From Echinococcus granulosus (lineage: Eukaryota; Platyhelminthes; Cestoda; Cyclophyllidea; Taeniidae): a DNA stretch of 64,000 nucleotides. Within the stretch, counting starts at the first letter, position 1. Each line of letters opens with the position of its first letter. Position numbers and translations under genes: made by a program. A model generated the notes under the pieces. It saw only the letters and a list, made by a program, of their open reading frames with translations, was not told where the DNA came from and did not search any database. Below are positions 36,434-48,728 of the stretch, piece after piece. The stretch is taken from positions 1,729,949 to 1,793,948 of the forward strand of contig NW_020170386.1 in NCBI RefSeq assembly GCF_000524195.1. Direction: 5' to 3'.

Positions 36434-38635
36434 CTACTTTTGCACGGTAATCTGCTTGGAACTTCGGAAGAATGTTAGAGGCATGTTGACGTCAGAGCTC
36501 TGGTACTGCGTTCCGAAGTCCACTCTAATACGTTGAATGGCATTCGCGCTGCAGGCCTCCGTCTGCATGCTGGTCTCAGTTTGATTGGTAGGTTGGAGAT
36601 CTACTTGAATGGCCCGGTGGCGTCGTGAGTCGCGCTCCGCCGGCAAAGGTCGTCCGTTCACGTCCGTGGGACTGGCTTGCACGGCTTTGCAGGCAAACTT
36701 CTCCCGGTTGGCGAACGCCTGGGCGGCCAGTTGGCCTGGTGTCGCGCGTCTCCCCAAATTGGCGCCCTCACCGGGTATGAACTTACCAAGGCGACGAGTC
36801 CAATGGGCGCTATAGGAGGGCGGTATCATGCCAGCGGCTTCGGCTGGAGGAGCAAATCGAACTCTTTTGGATGCCTTTTGAGGGCTGTTGCTTGTAACTG
36901 AGGAGCTGTCTGTCTCATTGCCTGTTTCGTTGCCTCCATTATCTTCCTTCGATTTGACGTTCACTTGTTGAGAAAAATTATGCTCCAATGTTTCGATCTC
37001 CTTGATTAACTGAGACCAGTTTTCTTGATTTGGAAGGGAAGCGCTAAGCTCTCCCAAAACACTGCAATACTTCTCACGTATATGACTTGCTTCGATTAGA
37101 GCCTCGACGGGGTGGAGAGTATAGATAGCTTCCATTACGTCATCTTCATCCTTAATTTCATCCCAATTAGCGAGAGAGGCTGCTATAGTCTCACACTGTG
37201 AGGTCAGTTGATCTAAAGTGACGCCTACGTCCATATCCAGTTCACGTAGCAGGTTCTCCTTCTGTGTTGCGATACTGTTTATCAGGTTACCAGCAGCCGC
37301 GTTGATTGCGGACTTGATAGAAAGCACATTTGAGGCACAGGATTTTAAGCCGAGAAGTAGAAGCTCCAAGCGTTCAGCCTTCTGTTTGCAATCGAAAATT
37401 GACTTGTTAACGTTTTGTTCGAGATTTATGAGACCCTGACGAATCGACAGAACTTCGTGATCAGCGTGACCTGCCGCATGAGAGAGGTCTTCATTGGCAC
37501 CCTCACAGTTTAAGCCTGAAACGCTTGATTCAAACGTACAGACAAGGCATACCAGTTCTCCACATGTTAAACAGAAAAAGCGTTTGGCTTCACGTGGATG
37601 TCGAGAGCATGACATTTGAGTAAGCTGATCCAATTGAATAATTACATGGTTGGCTGTAACAGCTACTTTTGCATGATTTTTCAAGCAGTAATCACACAGA
37701 CGTTTCGCACACTCTAGACATGCAGCAACGGCTTCATTGGGTCTGGTCGGTTTATAACTCGATGAAGATGCAAATAGTTCATCATCTGATGCGTTCATTG
37801 ACATTTTTTTCTGTCCATTTCGGATATGACGGCGACTGCTACGCGAACGGTTGCCCAGACTTCCTCGATGTAGAAGTCCTCCATTACGATAGTGGTCGTC
37901 TTCATCTTCTGTAGGCTGAATATCACTTGTACTATCACCATTTTCTGCGTCTGTCCATGGCCTGTGATTCTCAGGTTTAGAATAGGGCGAAGGTGCATCA
38001 GTGAGAGCGATATCAGGATAGATAGCCGGATTCCCTGAAGAGCAGACGTCGCAAACCGGATAGTTGGGAATTCTTCCAACAATACAGGCCAATTTTCCAG
38101 CCATTTGATCATCGGGAAGACCGTGGACTCCGGAGGATGGCAAGGTGGTCTTTCTGGTACACAGTGGACATTGAATAGAATCATCTGAGAGTCGTGATTT
38201 GTCATACTGGTGATCAGTGGTCTTGAAAGCCCGCGTCCAGCGTCCCTTGTATTGAGATACAGAGGAGGTGGAAGAATAACCTGAGGACCTCTGCAGCTGC
38301 TCTAATTCGCGGCGCTTTCGTGCTGCCTCCAGCGTTTCCTGTTCAAGAACATGCTCTAGGCACGGCTTACAGAAAGTGTGCATGCATGCTAACACCTTAG
38401 GAGTAGTGAAAGGATTGTTACAAATGCGACATGTAAGAAAATTCGCCTCAAGACTCCTTCTGATCTCCATACTTCTTGAAGTGGTTGCACGTTTAGGCTG
38501 CACCGACACACTTTGGAGGCTAACAGGTTGTAAATGACGAACTGGGACGTTGGCAGTAATACCTACTCGCCCTCGATCAGCACAGCGCACAGCAAACCGC
38601 GGTACATGGTTCAAACTTCGCGCACACGTCCACAC
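36434..38635 (-). CDS. TRIM-type RING / double B-box / coiled-coil protein
   Basis: Single uninterrupted 733-codon frame, probably a RING E3 ubiquitin ligase. RING ligands C69, C72, C84, H86, C89, C92, C156 and C159 are all present, with 63 residues between C92 and C156, longer than usual. A first B-box is suggested by C195/C198 and C306/C309/C314/C317 plus His, split by a low-complexity insert of about 107 residues. B-box 2 follows with C343, H346, C355, C358, C363, C366, H390 and H393. A coiled coil covers about 395-470. The tail has no NHL, B30.2/SPRY, filamin or FN3 domain that I can see. It carries KRVRF (590-594) and several x-Q-x motifs. The start is uncertain: M56 (ATG 38468-38470), just before the RING, sits in a good context and may be the real one. 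It is closest in layout to the double-B-box TRIMs, but the subfamily is not assigned. Confidence 0.85.
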   Translation of the reverse strand: MWTCARSLNHVPRFAVRCADRGRVGITANVPVRHLQPVSLQSVSVQPKRATTSRSMEIRRSLEANFLTCRICNNPFTTPKVLACMHTFCKPCLEHVLEQETLEAARKRRELEQLQRSSGYSSTSSVSQYKGRWTRAFKTTDHQYDKSRLSDDSIQCPLCTRKTTLPSSGVHGLPDDQMAGKLACIVGRIPNYPVCDVCSSGNPAIYPDIALTDAPSPYSKPENHRPWTDAENGDSTSDIQPTEDEDDHYRNGGLLHRGSLGNRSRSSRRHIRNGQKKMSMNASDDELFASSSSYKPTRPNEAVAACLECAKRLCDYCLKNHAKVAVTANHVIIQLDQLTQMSCSRHPREAKRFFCLTCGELVCLVCTFESSVSGLNCEGANEDLSHAAGHADHEVLSIRQGLINLEQNVNKSIFDCKQKAERLELLLLGLKSCASNVLSIKSAINAAAGNLINSIATQKENLLRELDMDVGVTLDQLTSQCETIAASLANWDEIKDEDDVMEAIYTLHPVEALIEASHIREKYCSVLGELSASLPNQENWSQLIKEIETLEHNFSQQVNVKSKEDNGGNETGNETDSSSVTSNSPQKASKRVRFAPPAEAAGMIPPSYSAHWTRRLGKFIPGEGANLGRRATPGQLAAQAFANREKFACKAVQASPTDVNGRPLPAERDSRRHRAIQVDLQPTNQTETSMQTEACSANAIQRIRVDFGTQYQSSDVNMPLTFFRSSKQITVQK

Positions 38636-41600
38636 TTCATATGTGGTTGGCTGAAGTTGTATGACCTTCGCCTGGCCAATGTTGTGAAGCGTGTGCGTCC
38701 ATGCTACTACCCGATAGGGTCACACACACTATTAGCTAATCCCGACGGAGTGAAAAAGGGCGGTTCACTGTAGAACTGCACATTTATCAGTGCACCAATA
38801 GTAGGGCATGTGGCTACATGACCCAAACAATAAACGCCATAGCAGCAGAAGTTAGTGAAAAACGCATTTTAGAGATAGATCATGTGAATTATTGAGTGAT
38901 TTTAGGGAAGTAGATCATAAAATATCCAATCATTTCGTTAAGAATCTCACAAGTTTCTAGTGCATGTTCACTTTCCTTTTCATTAGAGGATGACACCATA
39001 GCTAGGTTTATTAGACATGCATACACGGTCACTTTCTACTCAAAATCGACAGAAACATTCGCTGCGGACATTAGTGCCGTTGATAACGGTGAATGCACTC
39101 TTAATCATTTCCTTTAAGATTGAAGATCCTAATTATTGCAATCGCGTAAACAGTAAATTAAGTGCCTCAGTATATTTTTAGTCCCTAGGCCAGACTGAAC
39201 CACAGTTATTTCAAATATCTGCTGGCTACATTGCATGGATTAAATTTGGCAGACCAAGACACAGCGAGACGCAAGTGAGTGTGCAGTCGTTTAAAGTGGC
39301 TCGCGAGCCCTCAGCAGACAACAGCTTTCCACACCAAAGCCATGGCTTTCACGCTGGAGTGAATCACCCTCCTGCCATTGGTCAAAAGTCCCAGTCTCTA
39401 AACCCTCAGCTGACATCGATCAACTGTGCCACGGACACCCTTATTGTTCTTCGGACAGCGCGTACTGATCAGACAGATTGGAAGGTCTGAACAGCGCCCC
39501 CTATTAGTTGGTTTTACAAGTGCGAACAATGCGTTAGAATATGTTTCGTAAAGATCATTCGCTGATCGTGTTTCTATATCCTGAGGTAAAGAGTAGTTTT
39601 GGCAGACGGGCTGTTCAGCCAGGATGGTTTATACAGCATCCTCGTGACCCTTTCAATAGGGCGAGAAAAAATTATGAGGACAGCGCGGTCAGGAAGGGCA
39701 TTTCAATGTCTTTCTCAGTGTATACTGTTCACTTAACCTAGAATTTATAAATGTTTAAAAAATCGCCTTAGGTCATGTAATGAAAATGGAACTGCATGGT
39801 TTGCATGAAGCACATACCTACCTACAACTTCAATTATCCTTCAACTTGTTAGGGATTGCAAAGTAGAAGTAAAAACTTTTAGCAAATTGGCAAAATAAAC
39901 GACCACTTCGAGCACGGCAGAAGGCGTAATGTCAACTTTTGCTGATATGTAGACCTATGGTTAATTTGCAACTACTTTTTTCCTGTCTGCAAAAAGAATA
40001 CGCAAAAACAACTAACGAATCTCGTCAGTTGGTTTACTGGACTTCAAATATTCCATGCATTTACGCCAAATTATTGCATTCGAATGCGATTGCCTTTACC
40101 TGAATATCCCTTTGGGGCAATAAGACGAAAGACAAATTTGCCTGTCAGGGAGGGATCCTATCGACTGCCAAAGGAGGCGTATCATCACATTAAGCTTAAA
40201 ATGTAGAGCGTTATCTTTTGTTGTTACTTGCCTACAGCTTGAGTTTGGTCAAATAAGGTGTGTTTAATTTAATACTTTTGAACAGTTTGTGCACTAGATT
40301 TAACAAATTTTGCAGTTTCATAAAATTCTGTAAAAGGTACAAATCCACTGTAAATGTTCGGCAGACTGTAATCGCTTAGTATTATTGGCTTATATCCAGC
40401 CTTTTCGAAAAATGAAAGCATTACCTTCAGTCTTGAAGGTTTTAAATAGATGTACTTCTGAGTTTAACTTTGTAAACTCTAAGCGATGGCGCAATATGCT
40501 ATTTTGTTAAAGGAGATGTTTAAATATTTAGACGCACAATATTTTAGCAGTAAAAGTGGGGTTCTTAAAGAATGGAAACCACCTTGCCAACTCACAAAGC
40601 ACGGAAAACATTTGTGTTTTTATTGAGCAACGATTACTGATGCCCGTAGTGACAGACGTCATGGAGAATGTGAAAGATGCGCACAACTGTGTTGACCAAA
40701 TGACGGGTAAGATATGAAAGCATGGTAAAACTATAACTGCTTTCTTCTAGTTTTAGCAAAGACGCAACTAATCCTCACTGTGTTTCATTTTCATTTGTTA
40801 AACTATAGTGACGTATTCTACATCGCCATTTTGGTTTTACAGTCCCAAAAGTTCTCCACGGATTATGACATCGCCCATTTGATTTAATTAAATCTCCGGT
40901 CTCGGATTAATTTACTCCTTGTTAGATCATCTTTATTCAATTTTTACAAAAAACAGCTCCAGTTAAAACTCACGAAATAAACGAATGGGCTGGTGGGCTG
41001 CGGCGACTTTTAGGCGGGAAATTGGTTGAATATTTGTCAATATTCACTTGGTGGGACTAAAATTCCATGAAATTATACGTGCTTAGATGAATTATGTCTA
41101 CCATGCTCGGACAAATTTATTCCAGTCCGTTGTGAAACCACCACTAGATAGTTGAGTGATGAATTACATAGCTGCTATTATCGCGAAAATATCATTCGGA
41201 TGTGCGCGCAACTACAAATGGATCTTTATATACTATCGCGTATATAATGGTAAGTTGGGCGGAATTGCGCAATCTGATCCGCTTATATTAACTTCATTCA
41301 TGCTCCCAGTATTGTGTCTCATTGCTTTCCATTTATTTCATAAATGAAGCTTGTTATCCGAGTTCGCAACCGTACTGTAATTTCTTTGCTGCCAATTTGG
41401 CAAACAGCGAAAAGTGATCGTCTGTGTTCGGCTCCCTTAGACACCATTCAGACAGCAAACTGCTGGAGATGCCTGCAACCCCAGAAAAACTTTATTGCTC
41501 AAACATCCAGAAGTTTCCAATGTCGTGGGTATTTTCACAAACATCGGGGAAAGCCTCTCTCTCAGTCCTTCCTGATTAGCTGAGATTGTGTTAGTTGCAC

Positions 41601-44600
41601 TTTGTGTGTGTCAATAGTCACTCTGAACTTAAGGTAGATCATTCACTGTAATTAGGCTTGACCAAGCCGACGGAGTGACTGAGACCCAAACTCGAGTTCA
41701 GGCACATGGACGAGCAGTCTCACCTCTGCGTTGACCCACCTGCCTTAGTCAATAAAGACGTCTGAACGGTGGCCTACATGGGATTCAGGCTACTCAAGCA
41801 CGAAAATGTCAGTTTCTAACGCAAACAGCACAGCTAGGTGCGTCCTGAAAAAGTACACAGCCTCTAGTGTCTTGTGATTTCCAGTCTTTCGCGTGCGAAC
41901 AGGTTTATGGGAAATGCGTGGTTTGCCGTTACTACATTCCTCGTTGAGTGACAATGAGCTTGTCTACTGTTAATCAATTTAAAAACCAAGTAAATAAAAT
42001 GATAAAAATCAGAGTAATCCTTCTTTTCATTGCATGGGCTACAATCCATAATTAAAATAGGTGTATTCATTCGATTCGCATGCATGGGAATCTTCCCAAG
42101 CGTGGATGACACACATTTCGCCAGTATAAACCAATACACTTGCCTCTTTTTTTCTTGTTTCACTTTTGCTCACGAACTAATTTGATAATACCAATAAGGT
42201 ACTAAATTTCCTTTGAAATTCACCTTTAATGCCCTCTTTCATCAACGAGGGCCTTTTAACTGAAAATTTTGCCTGAAGAGTGTATTTCAAGTAAGTAACG
42301 AGTAGGTCTTTACTCAGTTTAACTCGAATGAAATCCAACCGAAGGTTCCATACTCCCTACCTGTTGCTATTAGCCATGATATTCGGAAAGATTTTGGCGA
42401 AGGTATCCGCGAATCGGCATATCATGTTCGTTTTACTATGGTACTTACAGATTTAAGTAGAAATATCAGGATATTAATAGTAACAATAGTTCGATCAACA
42501 AAGGACGGGTCTTTGTGAAGCTCAACAATTACCGAAATTCCCAAAAGTTGAAACATTACTACTAAGTTATTCAAAGGGCTTCACTTGTTTTAATTTTAAC
42601 CAGAAAGTTCCTAAAAGTCTCACGACGTGCAAAAAAATGCAATAGAAGAATAATAGCCTAAAAGTTGAAAGCGTATATTAGGGCGAAAGTAGGCGGCATG
42701 TTCTTGTGATACAGAACTCTTTCAAATGGATGTTGGAGGCACATTCAAAGAACGCGCATCGTTCGATGTTATGCTTGAACAGTAACGCACAGCATCCTTT
42801 AGCACTGACTCCAAAGAACTGCTGCTTAAACATTGCGATGCAAAACAAGGACGGCATTGTCGGTACGCTGCAGCACCAGTAAGTAATGAAATGCATATGT
42901 ATTTTAAATAGAATCTAGATTAAAATAATTACCAATTTTGGGTAGGACTGACGAGGCTCATGTTGATCCATTTTAATAGAAGGATTTAATGGCTGAACCT
43001 ACTTACTCTAGTCATCATAGGGAATTTTGTCCCCTCTCCCCGACGCAGTGAAAAAAAGGAATATGCACAAGTGTTCAGGCAATATAAGAAATCAGAAAAT
43101 AGAAGCGATATTGTATTGCCTTGTGTTTGAGGTTGATTCACAAAAATTGTCCATAGTCTTATGAAGCATATGAAATTTGAAGTCGAGATCTAGGCGGCAT
43201 TCTAACTCATGTCGGCGCGCATTTGAACCTACACTCATTGCTGTGAGGTTAAGAGCGAATCAAATCTAACGCACCCACACACGAGTACGATTGGCTAGTG
43301 CGAAGGTTGCGCGATCAGGAAATTGTTGGACAAATCAGGTATGTCTGCCTTCGACGAACTTGAACAAATCTTTACAACAATTAAAGCCCATTCACTTCAA
43401 GCATACTCTTTGTTCATTTGTTGCACGAGAGTGCAAGGTAGTGTTCATTTTTCCTCCGGAGCGTCGCGTCTATAATTCAGCAGCCATATATTTCTGTATA
43501 CTCTTCTGCCGTAAAACAGAGAACAAACTCAAAACGCATCGTGATATGATCACCTTGCCTTTAAATTATATATCCGCTTGGGTTTCATAATAGAAAAGTC
43601 GGCTATTTCACCATTTAGCCAAGTGGGCCTAGCAATTGTACCAATGGTACACCATTTGACTTTAACAGGGCAAAAAAAAACAAAAAAAACACACATTTTT
43701 TACTATCCTATCTTTTACAATTCCACTTCTTATCTGCCGGGCCAAAATAATGCTTTGTTTGATTAATTCTGAGTAAGATGTGTGAGGAAATTGCAAGTGA
43801 TTCGAACATGACAATTAAATCTTCGTAAAAATCTAAATTTGATTGACGTGATGCATACACAAGATAGGCCTGACAATTACTATGTTACAGCGGTAACAAG
43901 ACGTCCTGGCAATAGTTTCGTCAGCTCATTAACTAAAGACGTTAGGAAACACTAACAACTCACGTGTGGTGCCAAATCATATTTGCACGAGCTCAAAATA
44001 CCCGCTAATCCCAACCTATTCAAGTTTCAATTGATCAAAGGAAAGCTCTCACCTCAACGTGGGAGCATCTATAAAACCCACATCTGGGAAGGAAGTGTAA
44101 GTTAATTGCTGCTTCCAGAGCTTTCTTCTCTAATGTCCCGTGCAGATTCAAAATCTAAAGAAATCTGCACTCAGATTTTGATTTGTGTCCAAATTAATTA
44201 GTATTCATGCAAACATGTTTAAAATTTTCAAACAATGCAGTGTCCGACAATAAGTTTTTGAAAAAATGTGGTTGTGAAATTTGCATTTGCCGACTATTAC
44301 CATTTTTGAAGTCGAAACATAATCACCGTGTCATAGATGCATGCTACTTTTAGGAGGTAGTGTAATTAATGGTACATTTATGAAATGGGTCGCATAAAAT
44401 TGTAGATACCTACGTTTGGTGTGTTGAAACATACGAGATCATGGTAGAATTTATTTCGAAACACGAGTCATCGACTTGCTGAGCCTCCAGGGGCCAATTA
44501 TTTCTCAGAGTGGACCACTCTGTTTCTAAATAGCTAAGAAAGTGGTTGCTTTCTAAGTGGTTACTTTTTGCTAAAAAGAAGGCGAACTTAAAATGCGTAT

Positions 44601-47096
44601 GGAATTTGGCATTTTAATTAACAAAACTACCTATTCAATCATTTGGAACCTGTCAGAGAGCCGCCTACGCAGATAATGCTGGCTTACAGGCTCATATCTT
44701 TTCCTTGAACGAAAAGAGTTAGCTGTAAGAGCTGCGATTAAAAAACTAAGAAAGGTCGGACTAAAGCAAAGGTAGGTAAAAAAAGTTCAGCTTTAAAAAC
44801 GCGGCAATCGTTATACATACTGAATGAAGCATTTTTTGCCTATAATGATGCCTTCCTTATCGGTAGAGAGTTCACAAACTTGAACGATGTGAACGTTGTG
44901 CGTCAAAAACTTTAAAATGCTTCCTTTTTTCTTTTTTTTACTTCTCACAAATACTTGCAGAGCATGTTCATATGAAGGGATAGAAGCTCAACACAAATCC
45001 ATCACTTAGAGTCAAACCGCTTTGGCAAATGATGATTAAAGCGAATGTTGGGGTTAATGATTTGACAGCGAAGTGAAAGTGACATCGGTAAATGGCTTTG
45101 GTTACCAACTTTGGCGCGTAGATACGTCCAAAAAACTAATTTATCGGGTCGGTTGCCTTAGGATAATACTAACCAGCGACTGACATCGAATCACACAAGG
45201 GGAAGAGGAAAGGTATAGCATGGGCTTTCACTGATTAGAACAGCATTGGTTGTATGTGACAATGATGGCGAGATAAGGAAGAAAACACGATAGCCCACGG
45301 TCATGTCATAAACCACTTTGGTTAGCGAGTCTCGCAGATTGATGCACTACGAGGCAACATCAAATAAGTGAATGCCTTAAAAATTCCTCATTAACTATAT
45401 GTAGTATTTCGTTCACTAGTTGCTTGCACACTAAAAAATACAAAATGATCCATTTAGATGAACATGCTAAGAGTGGTACATATGTGGTGATTCTGACGTA
45501 GTAAAGTTTCTATAAAATCCAAATAAAAATGTTCCATTCCAAATGGCATTTGCAGTGAGAGATTTCCAAAGTAATCAACTAGATAAAAATAGAATATTCA
45601 TATGCTTAAACACGTTTTAACCCATAATTTGGCAACTCAATCACAGTTTGTGCACATCTTTGATGTATGCTTCCTCTACAAAACAGTGGACGTGGCATTT
45701 TGCTTAGTCTCGTACGTGACAACTGGCATAAGAGGCCTCAATTTATCTGACTTCCCCTATAAGCAAAAACTTGAACTATTAATACAAGGAATCCGAACTC
45801 GAGAAGTGGCATTTTCCGCCGGCGTTTAATATTATTTGGCAAGTGCTTATTTTTATGTTCATTAAATAAACGAAGAAATGGACCTTTCATAAATATCTTT
45901 AATTAGTAATCCTCACCCATCCCAATAAATTCAAGTAGTACTACCTGGAATCTTTGCAAAATGTGTAGTTAAAGAAAGCTAACATCATGTGAATTAGTAG
46001 GACTCAACAGTAATAAACTTAAACAGAATTGACACAAACATTCGGCGGCTCCAATTAATAGAGAATGGGCAGTCGCATAATGCTTCTTAGACTTTCATTA
46101 TTGAGAAGCGGTAATGATTGACGCAGAAAAGCATAAATTGAGGTCGTATGCTTGCCCTGTCAATGAATTATGGAAAAGCAGAAAACGTTAGCACGAATCA
46201 CGGTGGTAGAATTATCATTGGAAGAATTTCCTTATTCTATTCTGCTGGTCGTTGAGGGTAAAAGTAATTGCGCTCAAGTGAGAAGAAACTGTTATCATTA
46301 AACAATTGTCTAACTTACACGGAAAAGTAGCAAAAATATGCCAGTACTAGGATATGGGTCCACCAACAAATTCGGAATCACTACTTTCGTGATACTGATG
46401 CATAAAATGATCAGGTTAGTTCAGATTTAGTCGATAATACCATTGGACTTCAATTACCATAAGTAAACATTGTTGTTCCACCAACCCTGAATGCTGTGAC
46501 CATGAGGGCTACCTCGAACGAGGGGATCATTGCAATTGCAATGCATTAGTTCCTTCAACAGTAAACCTTAAGTGGTTCAACCACAGAGTTAGTTGCTGCC
46601 CGCCCTCATGGCTGTTAAAAGACGAATGAAGAGTCGGCTATGCTTATGCGCACTAAATGTTCAACGCTCCATGCGAGCTATGTCGATGAAATTATTAAAG
46701 CTTCATAATTCGGCGGATATTAAGAGTGTTCATACGCATTCACGTGGGAGGGAAAGCTGACAACGAAATGAGCAAGGTTTTGGGTAGCACTATCTTAAAA
46801 TTATTCCATATCAAAGGCCCATCGTACGAAAAGCCCACTGTACCTCATGTACCCATAATTGCATTTTTGACAGAAGGCTCCTTTCACAAGTTCCTTTTTC
46901 CAAAATCCAAAGAAATATTAAAAATCCTCTGAATTTTGAATCCAATCCAACGCACTAATGATAACAATGACGAACTGGTGAGGATAACTTCGTTAAATTA
47001 AATTGCAACTCTCCAAGTGGATGCTATTGGTGAAACTAGCATGAATGTTAAGGGGACAATGCGAACAATTTTGGTGTGAATATACCTTAATAACAG

Positions 47097-47117
47097 ACGT
47101 CCCACAAGGTGGGACGT
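47097..47117. other. Perfect 9-bp hairpin with 3-nt loop
   Basis: ACGTCCCAC - AAG - GTGGGACGT, GC-rich in an AT-rich setting and followed by a short T run on the plus strand. It lies 700 nt downstream of the receptor gene's stop codon. Function unknown. Confidence 0.5.
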
Positions 47118-47779
47118 GGTTTTTGCCCCATTTAAGGACGAAATTAAAATTTTAATTTTATAAACAAAATTTAAGCGGGTTTTGATTTAGCAAGTGAGCA
47201 CACAACTTAATTAGGGAGCGTCTCAAATCCAGTTGCAAAGGAGTCATTGTAACATGCTCTAATTCTTGTGTATTTGGGTCAAACAGTAATTTATCCATTA
47301 GTATTAATAAATTTCTTTTTCATACAATTAGCGAAATTCAAACAATTATTTACTACAATACTGATTTAACTTAGAACTGTCGACTTCCATCATTCATATA
47401 AATGAAAACAGAAGGGGGAGATAAGTGTTCAAAAAATTTATTACCCATTTTACCAGAGGATACAGAGCAGTTAACCTAAAACAATCTTTCAGTCACTTAT
47501 CTTTTAATAAAGAAACAAAGTAGAAAGTCTCATGTATCTAACTATAAGGGATGAGCTCGTACTGGCAGTACTCTGTGTAAAAGTCACTACAAGGAGTGCT
47601 GTCAGAGCTACAACACGAAAGTAAAATTTCGAGTCGGTTTGTCGAGCGTGGCTAAAGGCTCGAGTGTAAGGAAGGAAAAGGAGGTGAGGATAGGAACACA
47701 TCATACAATCTTGTGGCATTGTACACGGTTGTAAGGCAGAATCGGAATTAGAAGACTGGTTGCTGTTGTTGTGGTTGTA

Positions 47780-47785
47780 TTTATT
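47780..47785 (-). terminator. Receptor-gene polyadenylation signal
   Basis: AATAAA on the minus strand, 15 nt after the stop codon at 47800-47802. Very close to the stop, so either the 3' UTR is very short or another signal further on is used. Confidence 0.4.
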
Positions 47786-47799
47786 ATTCTATAGGCAAT

Positions 47800-48728
47800 C
47801 TACCCACTACCTGCAGGTCTTGGGAAATAAAGGATTATTGAAATGCTTATAGCGATTATATAACAGACGAAGAAAAGGCGATCAAGTACACCACCAACCG
47901 TCCGCCACTCGTTTATAATCTTTTGCACCCGTTCCTTCTCCTCATTTTTGCGCTGGAAGTAGCGAATGCCGCGCACAATCTCAGCGATGTCACGCGTGAC
48001 AGTCGCCACTCGTCGCAACACTCGGGTATCCGGCTTGGATCCGATGCTTGTAACATAGCGCTCAGCATCGCATTGTTGGCATTGAGTGCAATCAGTCATG
48101 TAGGAGAACTGACTGCCTCCACAGACGCCATCGCCGCCGATGCACTCGACGAGCAGATTCTCTGTGTTGTAGTAAGCTGAACGGCGAGGGACGGAGGGAG
48201 GAATGACAGCAGTAGAGCGCCCAATTCGATGGTGAGCAGCAGAGGCCCAGACGTCGGCAAGTGCCGCATCGGGGTCCTTGGGCAGTGGTGGAGCGCACTG
48301 GGCTTCGTTGTAGGTCCCATCACTAAGTCCGCACTCTCGCGGGGCTGCCACAGCCAGACCAGCGCAAGCGGGGCAGATCTGATTGGTACCTGTCTCCTCT
48401 TCGGCAAAGGGGGATTTAGGTTGAGCATTTCGTTGATAGGAAGAGAGTGGGAGACGACATGGTGGTTCCTGCTCCCGGTAGGAGGTGTTACATTCCTCAC
48501 ATGAGCAACTAACTCGTGTGTAGCTCACTGCTTGAGACGTCTGACACTGATGGTCGTGCTGTGCCGACCACTGCTGACAACAAGTGTCAACAGCCTGGTG
48601 ATGCTGTTGTTGCTGTTGCTGACACTCCAGACAAAGCGATACAACCGGTGGGTAACGGGAATAATTCTCGCGAGCCGCGGAACAGCACGCACCACCCATG
48701 TGGCATCCGATTTCGCAACTGCAACTAC
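47800..48728 (-). CDS. nAChR last exon: Cys-rich loop, MA helix and M4
   Basis: Acceptor AAAACAG|GT, ending at TAG 47800-47802, 308 complete residues. The first 240 or so form a loop with 23 cysteines, five CxxC pairs and a Gln/His run. Then come the amphipathic MA helix ([20 protein letters not shown]), [14 protein letters not shown], and M4 ([15 protein letters not shown]). The M4 match fixes the gene family; the loop has no counterpart I know. Confidence 0.93.

Larger units (their letters stand above)
38636..47799. other. 9-kb intergenic stretch between TRIM and the receptor gene
   Basis: It should hold the TRIM promoter, perhaps around 38640-39500, where the sequence is less AT-rich. Short ORFs at 39275-39490, 41156-41583, 43291-43590 and 45602-45829 were read and not recognised. 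A perfect short hairpin lies at 47097-47117. No RNA gene was identified. Confidence 0.5.
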
